Shown one piece after another: positions 45,969 to 54,689 of a DNA stretch of 64,000 nt; within the stretch, counting starts at the first letter, position 1; each line of letters starts with the position of its first letter. A program made the translations under genes and the position numbers. The stretch covers positions 130,763 through 194,762 of the forward strand of contig VXPE01000036.1 of NCBI GenBank assembly GCA_009839745.1. Reading direction: 5' to 3'. Under the pieces are notes generated by a model that saw only the letters and a list, made by a program, of their open reading frames with translations, did not search any database and had not been told where the DNA came from. This DNA is from Candidatus Poribacteria bacterium (GTDB taxonomy: Bacteria > Poribacteria > WGA-4E > WGA-3G).

Positions 45969-47315
45969 ATGGAAGCTGTTCCACTACTCCCCTATCTGAT
46001 CGGTTTAGCAGGGTTACTCGTCCTCTCAGGCTTTTTCTCTGGCTCTGAGACGGCTTTATGCGCACTTACGCGTGTCCAAATTGAAAGGCTCCGTCTTGAA
46101 AAGGGCAGCGCGTCTGCAATTGTCAACTTTGTTGATAACCCACGCAGACTGTTTATCACCGTTCTCCTTGGTAACAATCTTGTCAATGTTTCCTTTGCAA
46201 TTCTGATGCTATGGCTCGTTAAACGCGTGCTTCCGCAATACACAGAAGTGATTCAGTTTGCCACAGCCACAGCCGCCAGTGTCATCCTCATGCTCATTTT
46301 TGGTGAGATGACTCCGAAAACTTTCGCCATTAAGCATGCGGAATTTTTTGCGAAAATCGCGGCGCCCCCGCTATGGATATTTTCCATTATCATCTCGCCG
46401 TTACGTGGCTTGCTACGCAAAATTATTGACTTCCTCGTTCCAGTATTTGGCGGGCACCCTTCACCTACAGAACACCTCACGGCGAGAGACTTTCGGAATA
46501 TTGTTGATACCTACCACGAAGAAGCACTCCCCCCCGATGAACGGAAAATTGTGAGCAATATTCTCCAATTACGTGACATTGAAGCAAAAGAGATTATGGT
46601 GCCACGAACCGAAGTCGTTGCAGTCCCAACATCAAACACTATTCAAGAAACATTAAAACAAGCAAAGGAATATGGATTTTCACGCATTCCGGTCTACCAA
46701 GAGCAAATTGATAATATCTGTGGCATCTTCTATGTCAAAGATTTAGCACTCTGGCGACACGCCGATGTGCATTCACTTACAATTGATGCTTTCCTCGAAA
46801 AACGGGACCAGATGTCAGAAGCCCCGGTTAACGCTTCCCTTATTCGTGAACCCTTCTTCGTCCTTCAGACTCGTAAGATCGGGGCATTGCTACTGCAACT
46901 CACCCGTGAAAAAACCAAAACGGCGATCCTTCAAGATGAGTACGGTGGCGTTTCAGGCATTGTCACTATCGAAGATGTCTTTGAGCAGGTCGTCGGAGAC
47001 ATTGTCGATGAACATGATAAAGACGATTCTCCACCTGATCTTGTTAGACACTCTGAAACCCCGTTGTTACTTGAAACTTCTGGGCGTATGAGTATTCGTG
47101 AGCTCAATCAGCAATTTGAACTAAAACTCAGCGAAAATGACGTAGACACTATTGGTGGTTATGTCCTTGGACTCTCTGGTCGCATTCCGTCTGTCGGCGA
47201 ATCTTACACTGATGAGAACGGTATCGAATTTGAAATTACCGCTACAGAAGGCAATGCGATTACAGGTTTATCTATCAAAATGCCGGGGACCGATGGAAAC
47301 CAAACTGACGTGTAA
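45969..47315 (+). CDS. CNNM/CorC-HlyC family transport protein
   Basis: 448 aa. N-terminal DUF21 (CNNM) membrane domain with FFSGSETALCALTRVQIERL and further transmembrane segments to about residue 160. A CBS pair follows (EIMVPRTEVVAVP at about 211; KTAILQDEYGGVSGIVTIED at about 316), then a CorC_HlyC domain (DTIGGYVLGLSGRIP). The family is linked to magnesium or cobalt efflux; hemolysin is a historical name. No ribosome-binding site is evident before the ATG. A paralogue follows after 27 bases. Confidence 0.88.
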   Translation: MEAVPLLPYLIGLAGLLVLSGFFSGSETALCALTRVQIERLRLEKGSASAIVNFVDNPRRLFITVLLGNNLVNVSFAILMLWLVKRVLPQYTEVIQFATATAASVILMLIFGEMTPKTFAIKHAEFFAKIAAPPLWIFSIIISPLRGLLRKIIDFLVPVFGGHPSPTEHLTARDFRNIVDTYHEEALPPDERKIVSNILQLRDIEAKEIMVPRTEVVAVPTSNTIQETLKQAKEYGFSRIPVYQEQIDNICGIFYVKDLALWRHADVHSLTIDAFLEKRDQMSEAPVNASLIREPFFVLQTRKIGALLLQLTREKTKTAILQDEYGGVSGIVTIEDVFEQVVGDIVDEHDKDDSPPDLVRHSETPLLLETSGRMSIRELNQQFELKLSENDVDTIGGYVLGLSGRIPSVGESYTDENGIEFEITATEGNAITGLSIKMPGTDGNQTDV

Positions 47316-47342
47316 AAACAAGGAATACCAGACACAAAGCAA

Positions 47343-48707
47343 TTGAAAGTTCTTCTATTATCAATCTTTTTAATAGGTGCAAGTAGCACAGAACAGATAA
47401 CTGTGTTAGGTTCGCTTGCCCTGGCAGTTCTCATTTGCCTTGTCCTGTCAGCTTTTTACTCAGGTTCGGAAACAGCACTGGTCTCCGTGAACAAATTCCG
47501 AATTAACCAACTTGTTGAATCGGAGAATACCAGAGCGAGCATCGTTCATCGTTTGATAGAATCGCCCCAGAGAATGCTCGCACTTACACTAGTCGGGACG
47601 AATCTTGCAAATGTGCTTATTGCCCAACTCGGTGAAGGACTCGTTGCCCGAGGACTCCCCAACCTTGCAGTAAGTTTGCAGGGACTCATTGCAACAGCTG
47701 GTATAACGACTCTACTCCTTATCTTTGGAGAAATCTTACCGAAAACTATCTTTCGTGTCAAGGCAGATGTCTTGACACTCCGCTATGCCTATCTCCTACG
47801 CCTTTCTGAAATAGTTTTAGCTCCCCTTATCTATTTTGTGAAAACTTTGACACAGTTTATCGTCAAACTCACAGATAGAGGAGCAAGTACACCGAGCCCT
47901 GATGCACAGCGTGAAGAACTACGAATTCTCGCAACAATGGGAGAACGTTCCGGCAACCTGCACACCGACCAGCGGCGTATGATTCATAGTCTGCTCAACC
48001 TACAAAATCGGACGGTCGCACAGGTCATGGTGCCACTTGTCGATATCGTTGCGATTGAGAAGAATACAAAATGCGAAGATTTTTTGCAAGTCGCGGCTGA
48101 CTCCGGGTTCTCAAGAATTCCGGTCTACGAAGAACACATCTATAATAGCGTTGGGATTGTTAATCTCCTGGATGTTATTTATAATAACGTTGAACCAGGG
48201 ACGAATTCAAACCACAACGAAGAACCAGATACCTTGCCTAATACGATTGAACCTTTCATCCGAACAGTGCTGCATGTCCCTGAATCTAAAAACATTAATG
48301 CGCTCCTCAAAGAGATCCAGCATACTCGGCATACAATGGTATTTGCTGTTGATGAATATGGCGGCACTGTTGGTCTTGTCACCATCGAAGACCTTGTTGA
48401 AGAAATTGTCGGCGAATTCGCTGATGAACGTGACACTCCCGAATTTATCCGCTTGATTACACCTCAGATCCTTGAATGTGATGCAAGAACTGAAGTAGAT
48501 CTGCTCAAAGAACACTACGGACTCGCAATCCCCGAAGGTGATTATGAGACGGTTGCTGGCTATATTCTGGACCGGACTGGCACCATCCCAGAAATTGGTG
48601 CTGAACTTGACTTGGACGATTCTATCATCACAGTTATAGATGCTGACACACGTGCTATTCGCAAGATTCGCATTCGGCGACGCCTCGGGCGCTTTTTAAA
48701 CTATTGA
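47343..48707 (+). CDS. CNNM/CorC-HlyC family transport protein (paralogue)
   Basis: 454 aa with a TTG start; the nearest purine-rich site, AAGGA, is 18 bases away, so the start is uncertain. Same architecture as its neighbour: FYSGSETALVSVNKFRINQL in the membrane domain, VAQVMVPLVDIVAIEK and MVFAVDEYGGTVGLVTIEDL in the CBS pair, and a C-terminal domain with VAGYILDRTGTIPEIGAELD. A tandem pair of this kind often forms an obligate or regulatory heterodimer (inference). Confidence 0.87.
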   Translation: MKVLLLSIFLIGASSTEQITVLGSLALAVLICLVLSAFYSGSETALVSVNKFRINQLVESENTRASIVHRLIESPQRMLALTLVGTNLANVLIAQLGEGLVARGLPNLAVSLQGLIATAGITTLLLIFGEILPKTIFRVKADVLTLRYAYLLRLSEIVLAPLIYFVKTLTQFIVKLTDRGASTPSPDAQREELRILATMGERSGNLHTDQRRMIHSLLNLQNRTVAQVMVPLVDIVAIEKNTKCEDFLQVAADSGFSRIPVYEEHIYNSVGIVNLLDVIYNNVEPGTNSNHNEEPDTLPNTIEPFIRTVLHVPESKNINALLKEIQHTRHTMVFAVDEYGGTVGLVTIEDLVEEIVGEFADERDTPEFIRLITPQILECDARTEVDLLKEHYGLAIPEGDYETVAGYILDRTGTIPEIGAELDLDDSIITVIDADTRAIRKIRIRRRLGRFLNY

Positions 48708-48846
48708 ATATGGGCGTTGTTCCACTTCGTTCCACAACGGTCTCCGTCTAAGTCAAGAAATCTCTTTAGGATATGAGAAGTTGTTAACTTCACCAAAAAC
48801 CCCAGCGGAATATAATGGGCAGTGTTAAGATTCCCATCATTAGAAA

Positions 48847-49542
48847 TTAGAGAATCCCGAGCGGCGGCATTACAGCAATTTCCTCAGTCACCATACCCGG
48901 GGGTTGCTGACAAATGGAGACGATCGTATCAGCAACATGTTCCGGTGTTAACATCTGTTCAAAGTCTGGGTGTTCTGGAACGTCGTCCCAAAATGGCGTA
49001 TGCACTGATCCCGGTAAAACAGCGGTAACTCGAATATTCTGCTGACGGACTTCACTCGCTAAAACCTTTGTCAGTGCTAACGCACCTGCCTTCGCGGCAC
49101 AATACGCACTTGAAGCTTGAAAAGCAACCTTCGCTGCGACTGAAAGCACATTAATAATCTGTCCACTGCCTCGTTCCAACATGGAGGGAAGCGCATACTT
49201 TGCACAGAGATAAACAGCCTTTAAGTTGGAATTAAGTACCGCGTCCCAATCGTCAGGCTCGAAATCGACAATGGGTCCGAAATGGCCGATCCCTGCATTG
49301 TTAATTAGAATATCCACGTGTTGGTAGACCTCTAATGTCCGTTGGATGAGTTGCTGCACAGCATCAACGTTGGTAACGTCTGTTGGAACAGCGAGTGCTT
49401 CGGCACCCCCTTCTTTTAACTTCACTGCGACCTGTTCAAGTGTCTCAGGTGTTCGCGCGGCGAGCACAACTTTCGCGCCTGCTGCTGCGAAAGCGAAAGC
49501 GGTTGCCTTACCAATCCCTTTTGACGCTCCAGTAATCACCAC
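48847..49542 (-). CDS. Short-chain dehydrogenase/reductase
   Basis: 231 aa from the GTG at 49542. Cofactor site TGASKGIGKATAFAFAAAG, NNAG motif LINNAGIGHFG, catalytic Ser-Tyr-Lys (SVAAKVAFQASSAYCAAKAG). It lacks the usual first residues before VVITGAS. An ATT codon at 49557 with AAGGA just upstream would give the canonical KNKVVVITGAS start, so initiation from ATT is possible. It lies next to folE and a PTPS gene; sepiapterin reductases are SDRs, hence a pterin reductase is one option. FabG-like roles remain open. Confidence 0.85.
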   Translation of the reverse strand: MVITGASKGIGKATAFAFAAAGAKVVLAARTPETLEQVAVKLKEGGAEALAVPTDVTNVDAVQQLIQRTLEVYQHVDILINNAGIGHFGPIVDFEPDDWDAVLNSNLKAVYLCAKYALPSMLERGSGQIINVLSVAAKVAFQASSAYCAAKAGALALTKVLASEVRQQNIRVTAVLPGSVHTPFWDDVPEHPDFEQMLTPEHVADTIVSICQQPPGMVTEEIAVMPPLGIL

Positions 49543-49641
49543 AACCTTATTTTTAATTTTTCCTTGCGGTTCGGTGAGGTAGGTTGGAGACCTTCAAGCA
49601 CCTCTCCGTATATCCGCCCTCCATTTCATTACGGGCTTCGT

Positions 49642-50220
49642 TTAGGATACTTGGATGCACCGTAGAAACTCTGCACGCGTTGAACTATCTTCACGGAATG
49701 TCCCGCGCATGACATTGGTTGTCATTACCGGTGCTTGCTTTTGGACACCACGTGCCATCATGCACAAGTGCCGTCCCTCTATCACGACAGCGACCCCCCG
49801 CGGGTCAAGGGCATTTTCGAGCGATTCGGCAATCTCACGCGTGAGACGTTCCTGAACCTGCAACCGACGAGAAAACATATCTACAATGCGTGGGATTTTA
49901 CTTAAACCCACAATTCGCTTCCGCGGGAGATACCCAACGTGACATTTACCCCAAAAGGGGAGGATATGATGTTCACAAAGACTGTAAAATTCAATCTCTT
50001 TCACAATCACCATTTCATCATAATCCTCATCAAAGATGGCTCTATTCAGAATCTCATCAACACTTTGATGATAGCCACTCGTCAAGAATTCCATCGCTTT
50101 CGCGGCACGGTGTGGTGTCTTCACCAAGCCTTGACGACTCGGATCTTCACCTAAGTTTTCAATGATTTTTGTGTAAAGTCCTTCCAACTCAAGGGTAGCA
50201 TTAGTTTGTTTAAACTCCAT
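49642..50220 (-). CDS. folE: GTP cyclohydrolase I
   Basis: 192 aa from the ATG at 50220 (the frame extends to a TTG at 50241). Zinc ligands in SLCEHHILPF and GRHLCMMARGV, substrate-site motifs VGLSKIPRIVDMFSRRLQVQ, LDPRGVAVVIEGRH and TSGYHQSVDEI. It converts GTP to 7,8-dihydroneopterin triphosphate, the entry to folate, tetrahydrobiopterin and 7-deazaguanine pathways. A PTPS-like gene lies upstream and an SDR downstream on the same strand, as in biopterin synthesis. Confidence 0.95.
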   Translation of the reverse strand: MEFKQTNATLELEGLYTKIIENLGEDPSRQGLVKTPHRAAKAMEFLTSGYHQSVDEILNRAIFDEDYDEMVIVKEIEFYSLCEHHILPFWGKCHVGYLPRKRIVGLSKIPRIVDMFSRRLQVQERLTREIAESLENALDPRGVAVVIEGRHLCMMARGVQKQAPVMTTNVMRGTFREDSSTRAEFLRCIQVS

Positions 50221-50279
50221 TATGTTAAAATGTGCCTCCAATGGCTGTATTTTTATATACTAAGTGGTAAAAAGATGAA

Positions 50280-51107
50280 TTACTCACCGTAGTAGTCAAA
50301 ATGGTTTTTGGGGGTCTCCCGTAAGCGAAGACGGTGTAGAACCACCGGGCGCAAATTCGGTGCTAACACCTCCCAAAGCACTTTGACGAAGTTCTCCGAA
50401 GTCGGGTTGAGCGTCTCAAACTCGGGCGTGTCGAGATTCAGATGTTTGTAGTCAAAACGCGCATACACCTGTTTTTGAACGACTTCGTCAAGCAAATTCA
50501 AACCCGCAACCAACCCGGTTCTTGCATCTATGTCTCCCTTTACGGTAACCTCGAGTACATAGTTATGTCCATGTCCAGCCGGATTATTGCACTTTCCGAA
50601 AATATCCTGGTTCTCTTCATCACTGAGTGCATGGCTGTGCAAACGGTGGGCTGCGCTAAATTCGTAGACTTTTGTAAGATAAACCATAGATCCTTCCCCA
50701 TAATAGTCTGCAAAATTTGCTGCGCTTTCGTAGAGGCGTATCCTGTGCAACATTCCGTTCGGTAAGGAAGGGACAAGCCGTTGCCAAATCTCTATAACGA
50801 TGTTCTCACACGTCGGTTGGAGATGCGGGTTCTTTGCGAAAACAGGATGTTGATGGTTTAGATGTTTGTGATCGTAATTGGCGAGCACGTTGTTCTTCAA
50901 CAACGCGTCCAAGGTCACCAAATTGATTACCATCCCGTCATCTACATCCACATTGCCTTTCACCATGACTTCAAGCACATAGTTATGCCCGTGGCTATTT
51001 GGGTTTGCAGCAGCACCAAACACCTCCAAGTTCTCCGTATCGCTCAATTCAGGGATACGATTATAATGTGATGCTTCAAATGCCGTTTGCCGGGTTAAGT
51101 AGTACAT
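50280..51107 (-). CDS. Tandem 6-pyruvoyl-tetrahydropterin synthase/QueD-like protein
   Basis: 275 aa made of two homologous PTPS domains: residues 1 to about 137 and about 140-275. Domain 2 keeps the zinc His residues (AAHRLHSH, GHGHNYVLEV) and the catalytic Cys (GKCNNPAGHGH). Domain 1 keeps the His residues (EASHYN, SHGHNYVLEV) but has Ala where the Cys should be (GAAANPNSHGH). One functional active site per polypeptide is therefore expected, with domain 1 structural. The substrate would be dihydroneopterin triphosphate from FolE; PTPS (biopterin) and QueD (deazaguanine) functions cannot be separated by motif, but no queC/queE lies nearby. Confidence 0.9.
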   Translation of the reverse strand: MYYLTRQTAFEASHYNRIPELSDTENLEVFGAAANPNSHGHNYVLEVMVKGNVDVDDGMVINLVTLDALLKNNVLANYDHKHLNHQHPVFAKNPHLQPTCENIVIEIWQRLVPSLPNGMLHRIRLYESAANFADYYGEGSMVYLTKVYEFSAAHRLHSHALSDEENQDIFGKCNNPAGHGHNYVLEVTVKGDIDARTGLVAGLNLLDEVVQKQVYARFDYKHLNLDTPEFETLNPTSENFVKVLWEVLAPNLRPVVLHRLRLRETPKNHFDYYGE

Positions 51108-51140
51108 CGATTTCGTGGTGTTACGTCGTCTACCAAGGAC

Positions 51141-51566
51141 CTAAGTATCGTACCGCGGAGGGACGACGAGTTCGTCGTCGATTGATTCATACTGGACGGT
51201 CATGAGCCATTCGCCTGTTCCGCGTATTTGGACATTGCACTTTTTCAACCATTCGATTAAGGTGACACTGTCGCGTGCTTCCCATTCGCAGACCATCCGC
51301 CCTGACAACGTATCGCACAAGACTCGGATATTGATTACATCAGCGTTTTCCTCTTCTCTGAAACGCTTTAGCAATCGTGAAACGTCTTGGCGTGTCATAC
51401 AAGCAATAGCATGAGCAGAAACAAATTTAGCCACTTTTAACTTCCCTTGCGGTTCGATAAAATGGGTCGTGTTAAAACGCACCTTGGCATATATCCGTCC
51501 CGGCGCGTTGCTTGGAACTACGATTTCTGCTTTAGACGCAGCGCAGGCATCCTCCCCAGCGAACAC
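51141..51566 (-). CDS. Small protein of unknown function in the pterin cluster
   Basis: 141 aa from a GTG with no clear ribosome-binding site. Contains a ferredoxin-like pattern: strand VAKFVSAHAIACM, helix TRQDVSRLLKRFREEE, strands NIRVLCDTLSGRMVCEWEA, helix DSVTLIEWLKKCNV. This resembles DUF4242-type small dimeric proteins, but weakly. It sits between the tandem PTPS and the rhodanese genes, all on the minus strand. Role unknown. Confidence 0.5.
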   Translation of the reverse strand: MFAGEDACAASKAEIVVPSNAPGRIYAKVRFNTTHFIEPQGKLKVAKFVSAHAIACMTRQDVSRLLKRFREEENADVINIRVLCDTLSGRMVCEWEARDSVTLIEWLKKCNVQIRGTGEWLMTVQYESIDDELVVPPRYDT

Positions 51567-51589
51567 GTCGATAACTGGCAGCTATTTCC

Positions 51590-52438
51590 TTAGTCGCGTG
51601 CAATAGGTGCTCCGACCAGATTGCCCCACTCTGTCCAACTCCCATCGTAATTGCGGACCTTTTCATAACCGAGTAGATACTTCAGCACAAACCAGGTATG
51701 CGATGAGCGTTCACCGATACGGCAATAAGCAATTGTTTCCTGACCCTCATCAACACCTGCGCCGCCGTAGATGGCTTGGAGTTCATCGTGAGACTTAAAG
51801 GTGCCGTCTTCAGCCACTGCTGTCGCCCATGGGATATTCGCTGCGCCGGGGATGTGTCCACCGCGTTGCGCTGTCTCGCTCATACCGGGAGGCGCGATAA
51901 CTTCGCCCGTAAATTCAGCAGGTGAACGGACATCAACAAGGTTAACAACACCCTGTCCGAGTGTGTCGCGAACCGTCCCCGCTGTAGCACGGACATTGTC
52001 GTCGGGGAATTTCGCCTGATATCCTGTGCTGGAATGATCTGGTACATCAGTGACAAGCTCTCTGCCTTCATCAATCCATTTTTGACGACCACCGTTCATC
52101 ACTTTCAACAGACTTTCGTCGTGTCCGTAATAGCGGAATTGCCACAAGGCATAGGTTGCGAACCAGTTATTGTTATCTCCATAAAAAATAACAGTCGTAT
52201 CGTTGGCGATGCCGCTGTCATTGCAGAGTGTCTCGAACTGTTCTTTCGTGAGGATATCACGTCGAACTTGATCGCACAATTGTGTTTCCCAATTGAGTCC
52301 TACTGCCCCAGCGATATGTCCCTCAGCATAAGCTGAAGTATCAACATCAACCTCAAGGAGTCGGATGCCAGCATCACCACCGTGTGCAGCAACCCATTCT
52401 GTCGTTACTAAAACATCAGGATTTGCGTAATCAGCCAT
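51590..52438 (-). CDS. Two-domain sulfurtransferase (rhodanese family)
   Basis: 282 aa from the ATG at 52438. N-terminal rhodanese-like domain without Cys at the loop (FYGDNNNWFATYALW), C-terminal domain with active loop AYCRIGERSSHTWFVL (Cys about residue 238). Domain boundaries about 1-140 and 150-282. It transfers sulfane sulfur from thiosulfate or mercaptopyruvate to an acceptor; the CRIGERSSH loop fits thiosulfate sulfurtransferases. No signal peptide. It has its own strong promoter at 52522-52550. Confidence 0.9.
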   Translation of the reverse strand: MADYANPDVLVTTEWVAAHGGDAGIRLLEVDVDTSAYAEGHIAGAVGLNWETQLCDQVRRDILTKEQFETLCNDSGIANDTTVIFYGDNNNWFATYALWQFRYYGHDESLLKVMNGGRQKWIDEGRELVTDVPDHSSTGYQAKFPDDNVRATAGTVRDTLGQGVVNLVDVRSPAEFTGEVIAPPGMSETAQRGGHIPGAANIPWATAVAEDGTFKSHDELQAIYGGAGVDEGQETIAYCRIGERSSHTWFVLKYLLGYEKVRNYDGSWTEWGNLVGAPIARD

Positions 52439-52521
52439 TTTTGTATAAAGTCTCCTCATTGTATCCTGTTAAGATTCTTCGCATGATAAACTGTGCCATA
52501 AAAAGGACGATTCTTGTTTAT

Positions 52522-52550
52522 ATTATACATACCTAACCCCGATTTGTCAA
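52522..52550 (-). promoter_or_regulatory. Consensus sigma-70 promoter for the rhodanese gene
   Basis: TTGACA (52550-52545), exact 17-base spacer, TATAAT (52527-52522). Perfect consensus in both boxes, 84 bases before the start codon. Confidence 0.9.
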
Positions 52551-52616
52551 ATAGAAATGCGATTTTGCTATCATCTCGCCTATCTTCGCGGGATTTGCCA
52601 AGTTTTTTCTCGGAGT

Positions 52617-52955
52617 ATGGGTTATAGGAAACGAGATAAAAAAACGGATAGTATAGTGGAGACAGAAGCCACTTATGCCATCCAGGCACCGGCACATCAA
52701 CAACCCGATAATCAAACCATCGCCAAAGAACACTTCGAAATCGTCCGCGGTATGGTAGAACGCCTTCCGAAATCAGAGAAAGAAGTGTTTCTATTGAAAT
52801 TTACAGCTCCCGACATGTCCCTCAAAGAGATCGCCGAAACGTTACGCATCTCAGAGAATGCTGTTAAGGTTCGGTGGCATCGAGCAAAGAACACGTTGAA
52901 AACCTGGCTCGAAACTGAATATCCGGAGGAATTTACCGATTGGTTCAGCAGGTAA
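52617..52955 (+). CDS. Sigma-70 region-4-only protein
   Basis: 112 aa from the ATG at 52617; the frame opens at 52557 (132 aa). It contains a complete sigma region 4 helix-turn-helix (LPKSEKEVFLLKFTAPDMS, LKEIAETLRISENAVKVRWH; about residues 45-85), typical of ECF sigma factors, but no region 2. It may be a truncated sigma factor, or a stand-alone regulator. It is 76 bases upstream of the RRE-glycosyltransferase gene and on the same strand, so it may regulate that cluster (inference). Confidence 0.6.
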   Translation: MGYRKRDKKTDSIVETEATYAIQAPAHQQPDNQTIAKEHFEIVRGMVERLPKSEKEVFLLKFTAPDMSLKEIAETLRISENAVKVRWHRAKNTLKTWLETEYPEEFTDWFSR

Positions 52956-53030
52956 ATACAGAAAGGATGGCCACAAAAGGCAAAAGACCTTCTTTTTTGC
53001 CTTCCCCAGCGAACCCAAAAGGGCAGCATT

Positions 53031-54668
53031 GTGCAAAAAATGCGACATCGATATACACTTATAGAATTCCAAGAAAACGCGTATTTAGCAGATTTAGAGT
53101 ACCATCGCCTTTTACCTGTTGATGAATTGGTGCAAGACGTATTTGAGCGACTTGAATCGGATACCGAAGAGATCGTTTCTGACTTAGCCGACACGTATAC
53201 TGAGGCTGAGATTCGTAATTGTCTCCAGTACCTTCATTGGCCCCAGGAGCAACGTTTCTCAAAAACGCTGGAGGCACCGTCTTTTAAAATCTTCGCGCCG
53301 AGATTACATTCAACGCATGAACAATTGAGATGGAACACGTTAGGTGCCTCTGTTGCCCACATTGAATTGCTGAAGGCGTTATCGAAATACGCCACAATTC
53401 ATGTAACTCAGGAATTTGAGGACATGGAGAATATGGTTCTGATGCCTTTCAATATTCATGAGAAACCGTCTGCTTATCGGATGATCAAAGAGAATTATGA
53501 TGGTGTTTTGTTGTGGTATCTTGACGAAGTTGAGATGATGTCCGCGCTCAATTATCTCCACGTGCCGGTTGTCTTGCCTATCTACGCCGCACGTCGCGAT
53601 AATGGACGAATTATCAATCGGATGATGCACTGGTATGCTTCGATGCGGCATTTCGATGCCTTCATGACACTCACCCAACCGACGATTGACTTGTATTCGA
53701 CATTCATTGAGGACACCTCATTGTTTCATATTGTGCCTTGTGGTGTGGATACCGATTTTTTCCAACCCGCAGATAAAATACAGGCAAAACAGAAAGTTGC
53801 GGAATTATTAGGGAGACCTGAAATTACCGAGAAGCCCGTTGTTGGATACATCTCAAGATTTGAGGTTGAAAAAGGCGCGGGAGTTTTTATGGATGTCGCT
53901 CGTTTGATGCCGGAAGTTTTCTTTGTGGCCGCAGGTCGGATAGAAGACACCCATCGCTACGATTTTCCAGAAAATCTCGTTCACAGTGGGAGACGTCCGC
54001 GCGAAGAGTTACCTGTTCTCTATAACGCCTTTGACGTGTTCTGTTTCCCAAGTCTTGCGTGTTCTGAGGAGTTCGGGTTGGTGGTTCTTGAAGCGATGGC
54101 GTGTGGAACTGTGCCAGTGGTATCCAGTTACGATGGTCCGAAATACGTGGTAAAAGACGCAGGAGTCGTTGTGCCTGCAATGCTGTATGGTCGTGATATG
54201 ACGGGGCTCGGTGGCGGGATTTTGGCTGAGGACTTTGCCGAAGCGATTATGGAACTTTTACAAGACGATGCCCAAAGACACAAACTTGCTGAAAAAGGAA
54301 GACAGCGGGCACTTGAGCTCACATGGGACAACAGTGCCAAATGCCTCCTACGGGTTTTTCAAGAACTGAATGCGAAAAAACATCTCGTTAGGCAGAGATC
54401 TCACATGCCGATAGGTTTTGGTCTCAACGAAAATGTAGATGGGACTGTTAATCCGAAGGCAACGATTATCAATGCCAGACGCGAAGGCAATACGCCCCTA
54501 ACGGGGACTCTCTACGATACATCCGTAGAAGAAGGAATCGCCCTATCGCTTTTACAAAATCATAGTATGCCTGAGATTGAGGTGATCCTTTCCGCCTTGT
54601 TGGCAGATGACGATGCGGTAGCAGAACATCTCGATCGCTTGAAGGGATTCATGAGGGCATTGTTCTAA
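53031..54668 (+). CDS. GT-B (GT4-like) glycosyltransferase with N-terminal RRE/PqqD-like domain
   Basis: 545 aa from the GTG at 53031 (AGGG upstream; ATG at 53040 is an alternative). Residues about 6-70 have the winged-helix pattern of PqqD-like RiPP recognition elements (NAYLADLEYHRLLPVDELVQ, TYTEAEIRNCLQYL). Residues about 85-470 form a GT-B fold with GYISRFEVEKGAGVF, SGRRPREELPVLY and the EX7E motif in EEFGLVVLEAMACGTVPVVS (Glu 346 and 354). A short helical domain closes the protein (about 500-545). GT4 enzymes are retaining and use nucleotide sugars. An RRE fused to a glycosyltransferase implies a peptide acceptor, perhaps the Cys-rich protein at 59292. The RRE call is by pattern only. 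Confidence 0.75.
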   Translation: MQKMRHRYTLIEFQENAYLADLEYHRLLPVDELVQDVFERLESDTEEIVSDLADTYTEAEIRNCLQYLHWPQEQRFSKTLEAPSFKIFAPRLHSTHEQLRWNTLGASVAHIELLKALSKYATIHVTQEFEDMENMVLMPFNIHEKPSAYRMIKENYDGVLLWYLDEVEMMSALNYLHVPVVLPIYAARRDNGRIINRMMHWYASMRHFDAFMTLTQPTIDLYSTFIEDTSLFHIVPCGVDTDFFQPADKIQAKQKVAELLGRPEITEKPVVGYISRFEVEKGAGVFMDVARLMPEVFFVAAGRIEDTHRYDFPENLVHSGRRPREELPVLYNAFDVFCFPSLACSEEFGLVVLEAMACGTVPVVSSYDGPKYVVKDAGVVVPAMLYGRDMTGLGGGILAEDFAEAIMELLQDDAQRHKLAEKGRQRALELTWDNSAKCLLRVFQELNAKKHLVRQRSHMPIGFGLNENVDGTVNPKATIINARREGNTPLTGTLYDTSVEEGIALSLLQNHSMPEIEVILSALLADDDAVAEHLDRLKGFMRALF

Positions 54669-54689
54669 TAAAGGTTATAAGAAAAACGT

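Noticed and set aside
50280-51107. QueD of a queuosine operon
   Set aside because: No queC, queE or queF nearby and the neighbours (FolE, SDR) fit biopterin synthesis at least as well; left as an alternative, not the main call.
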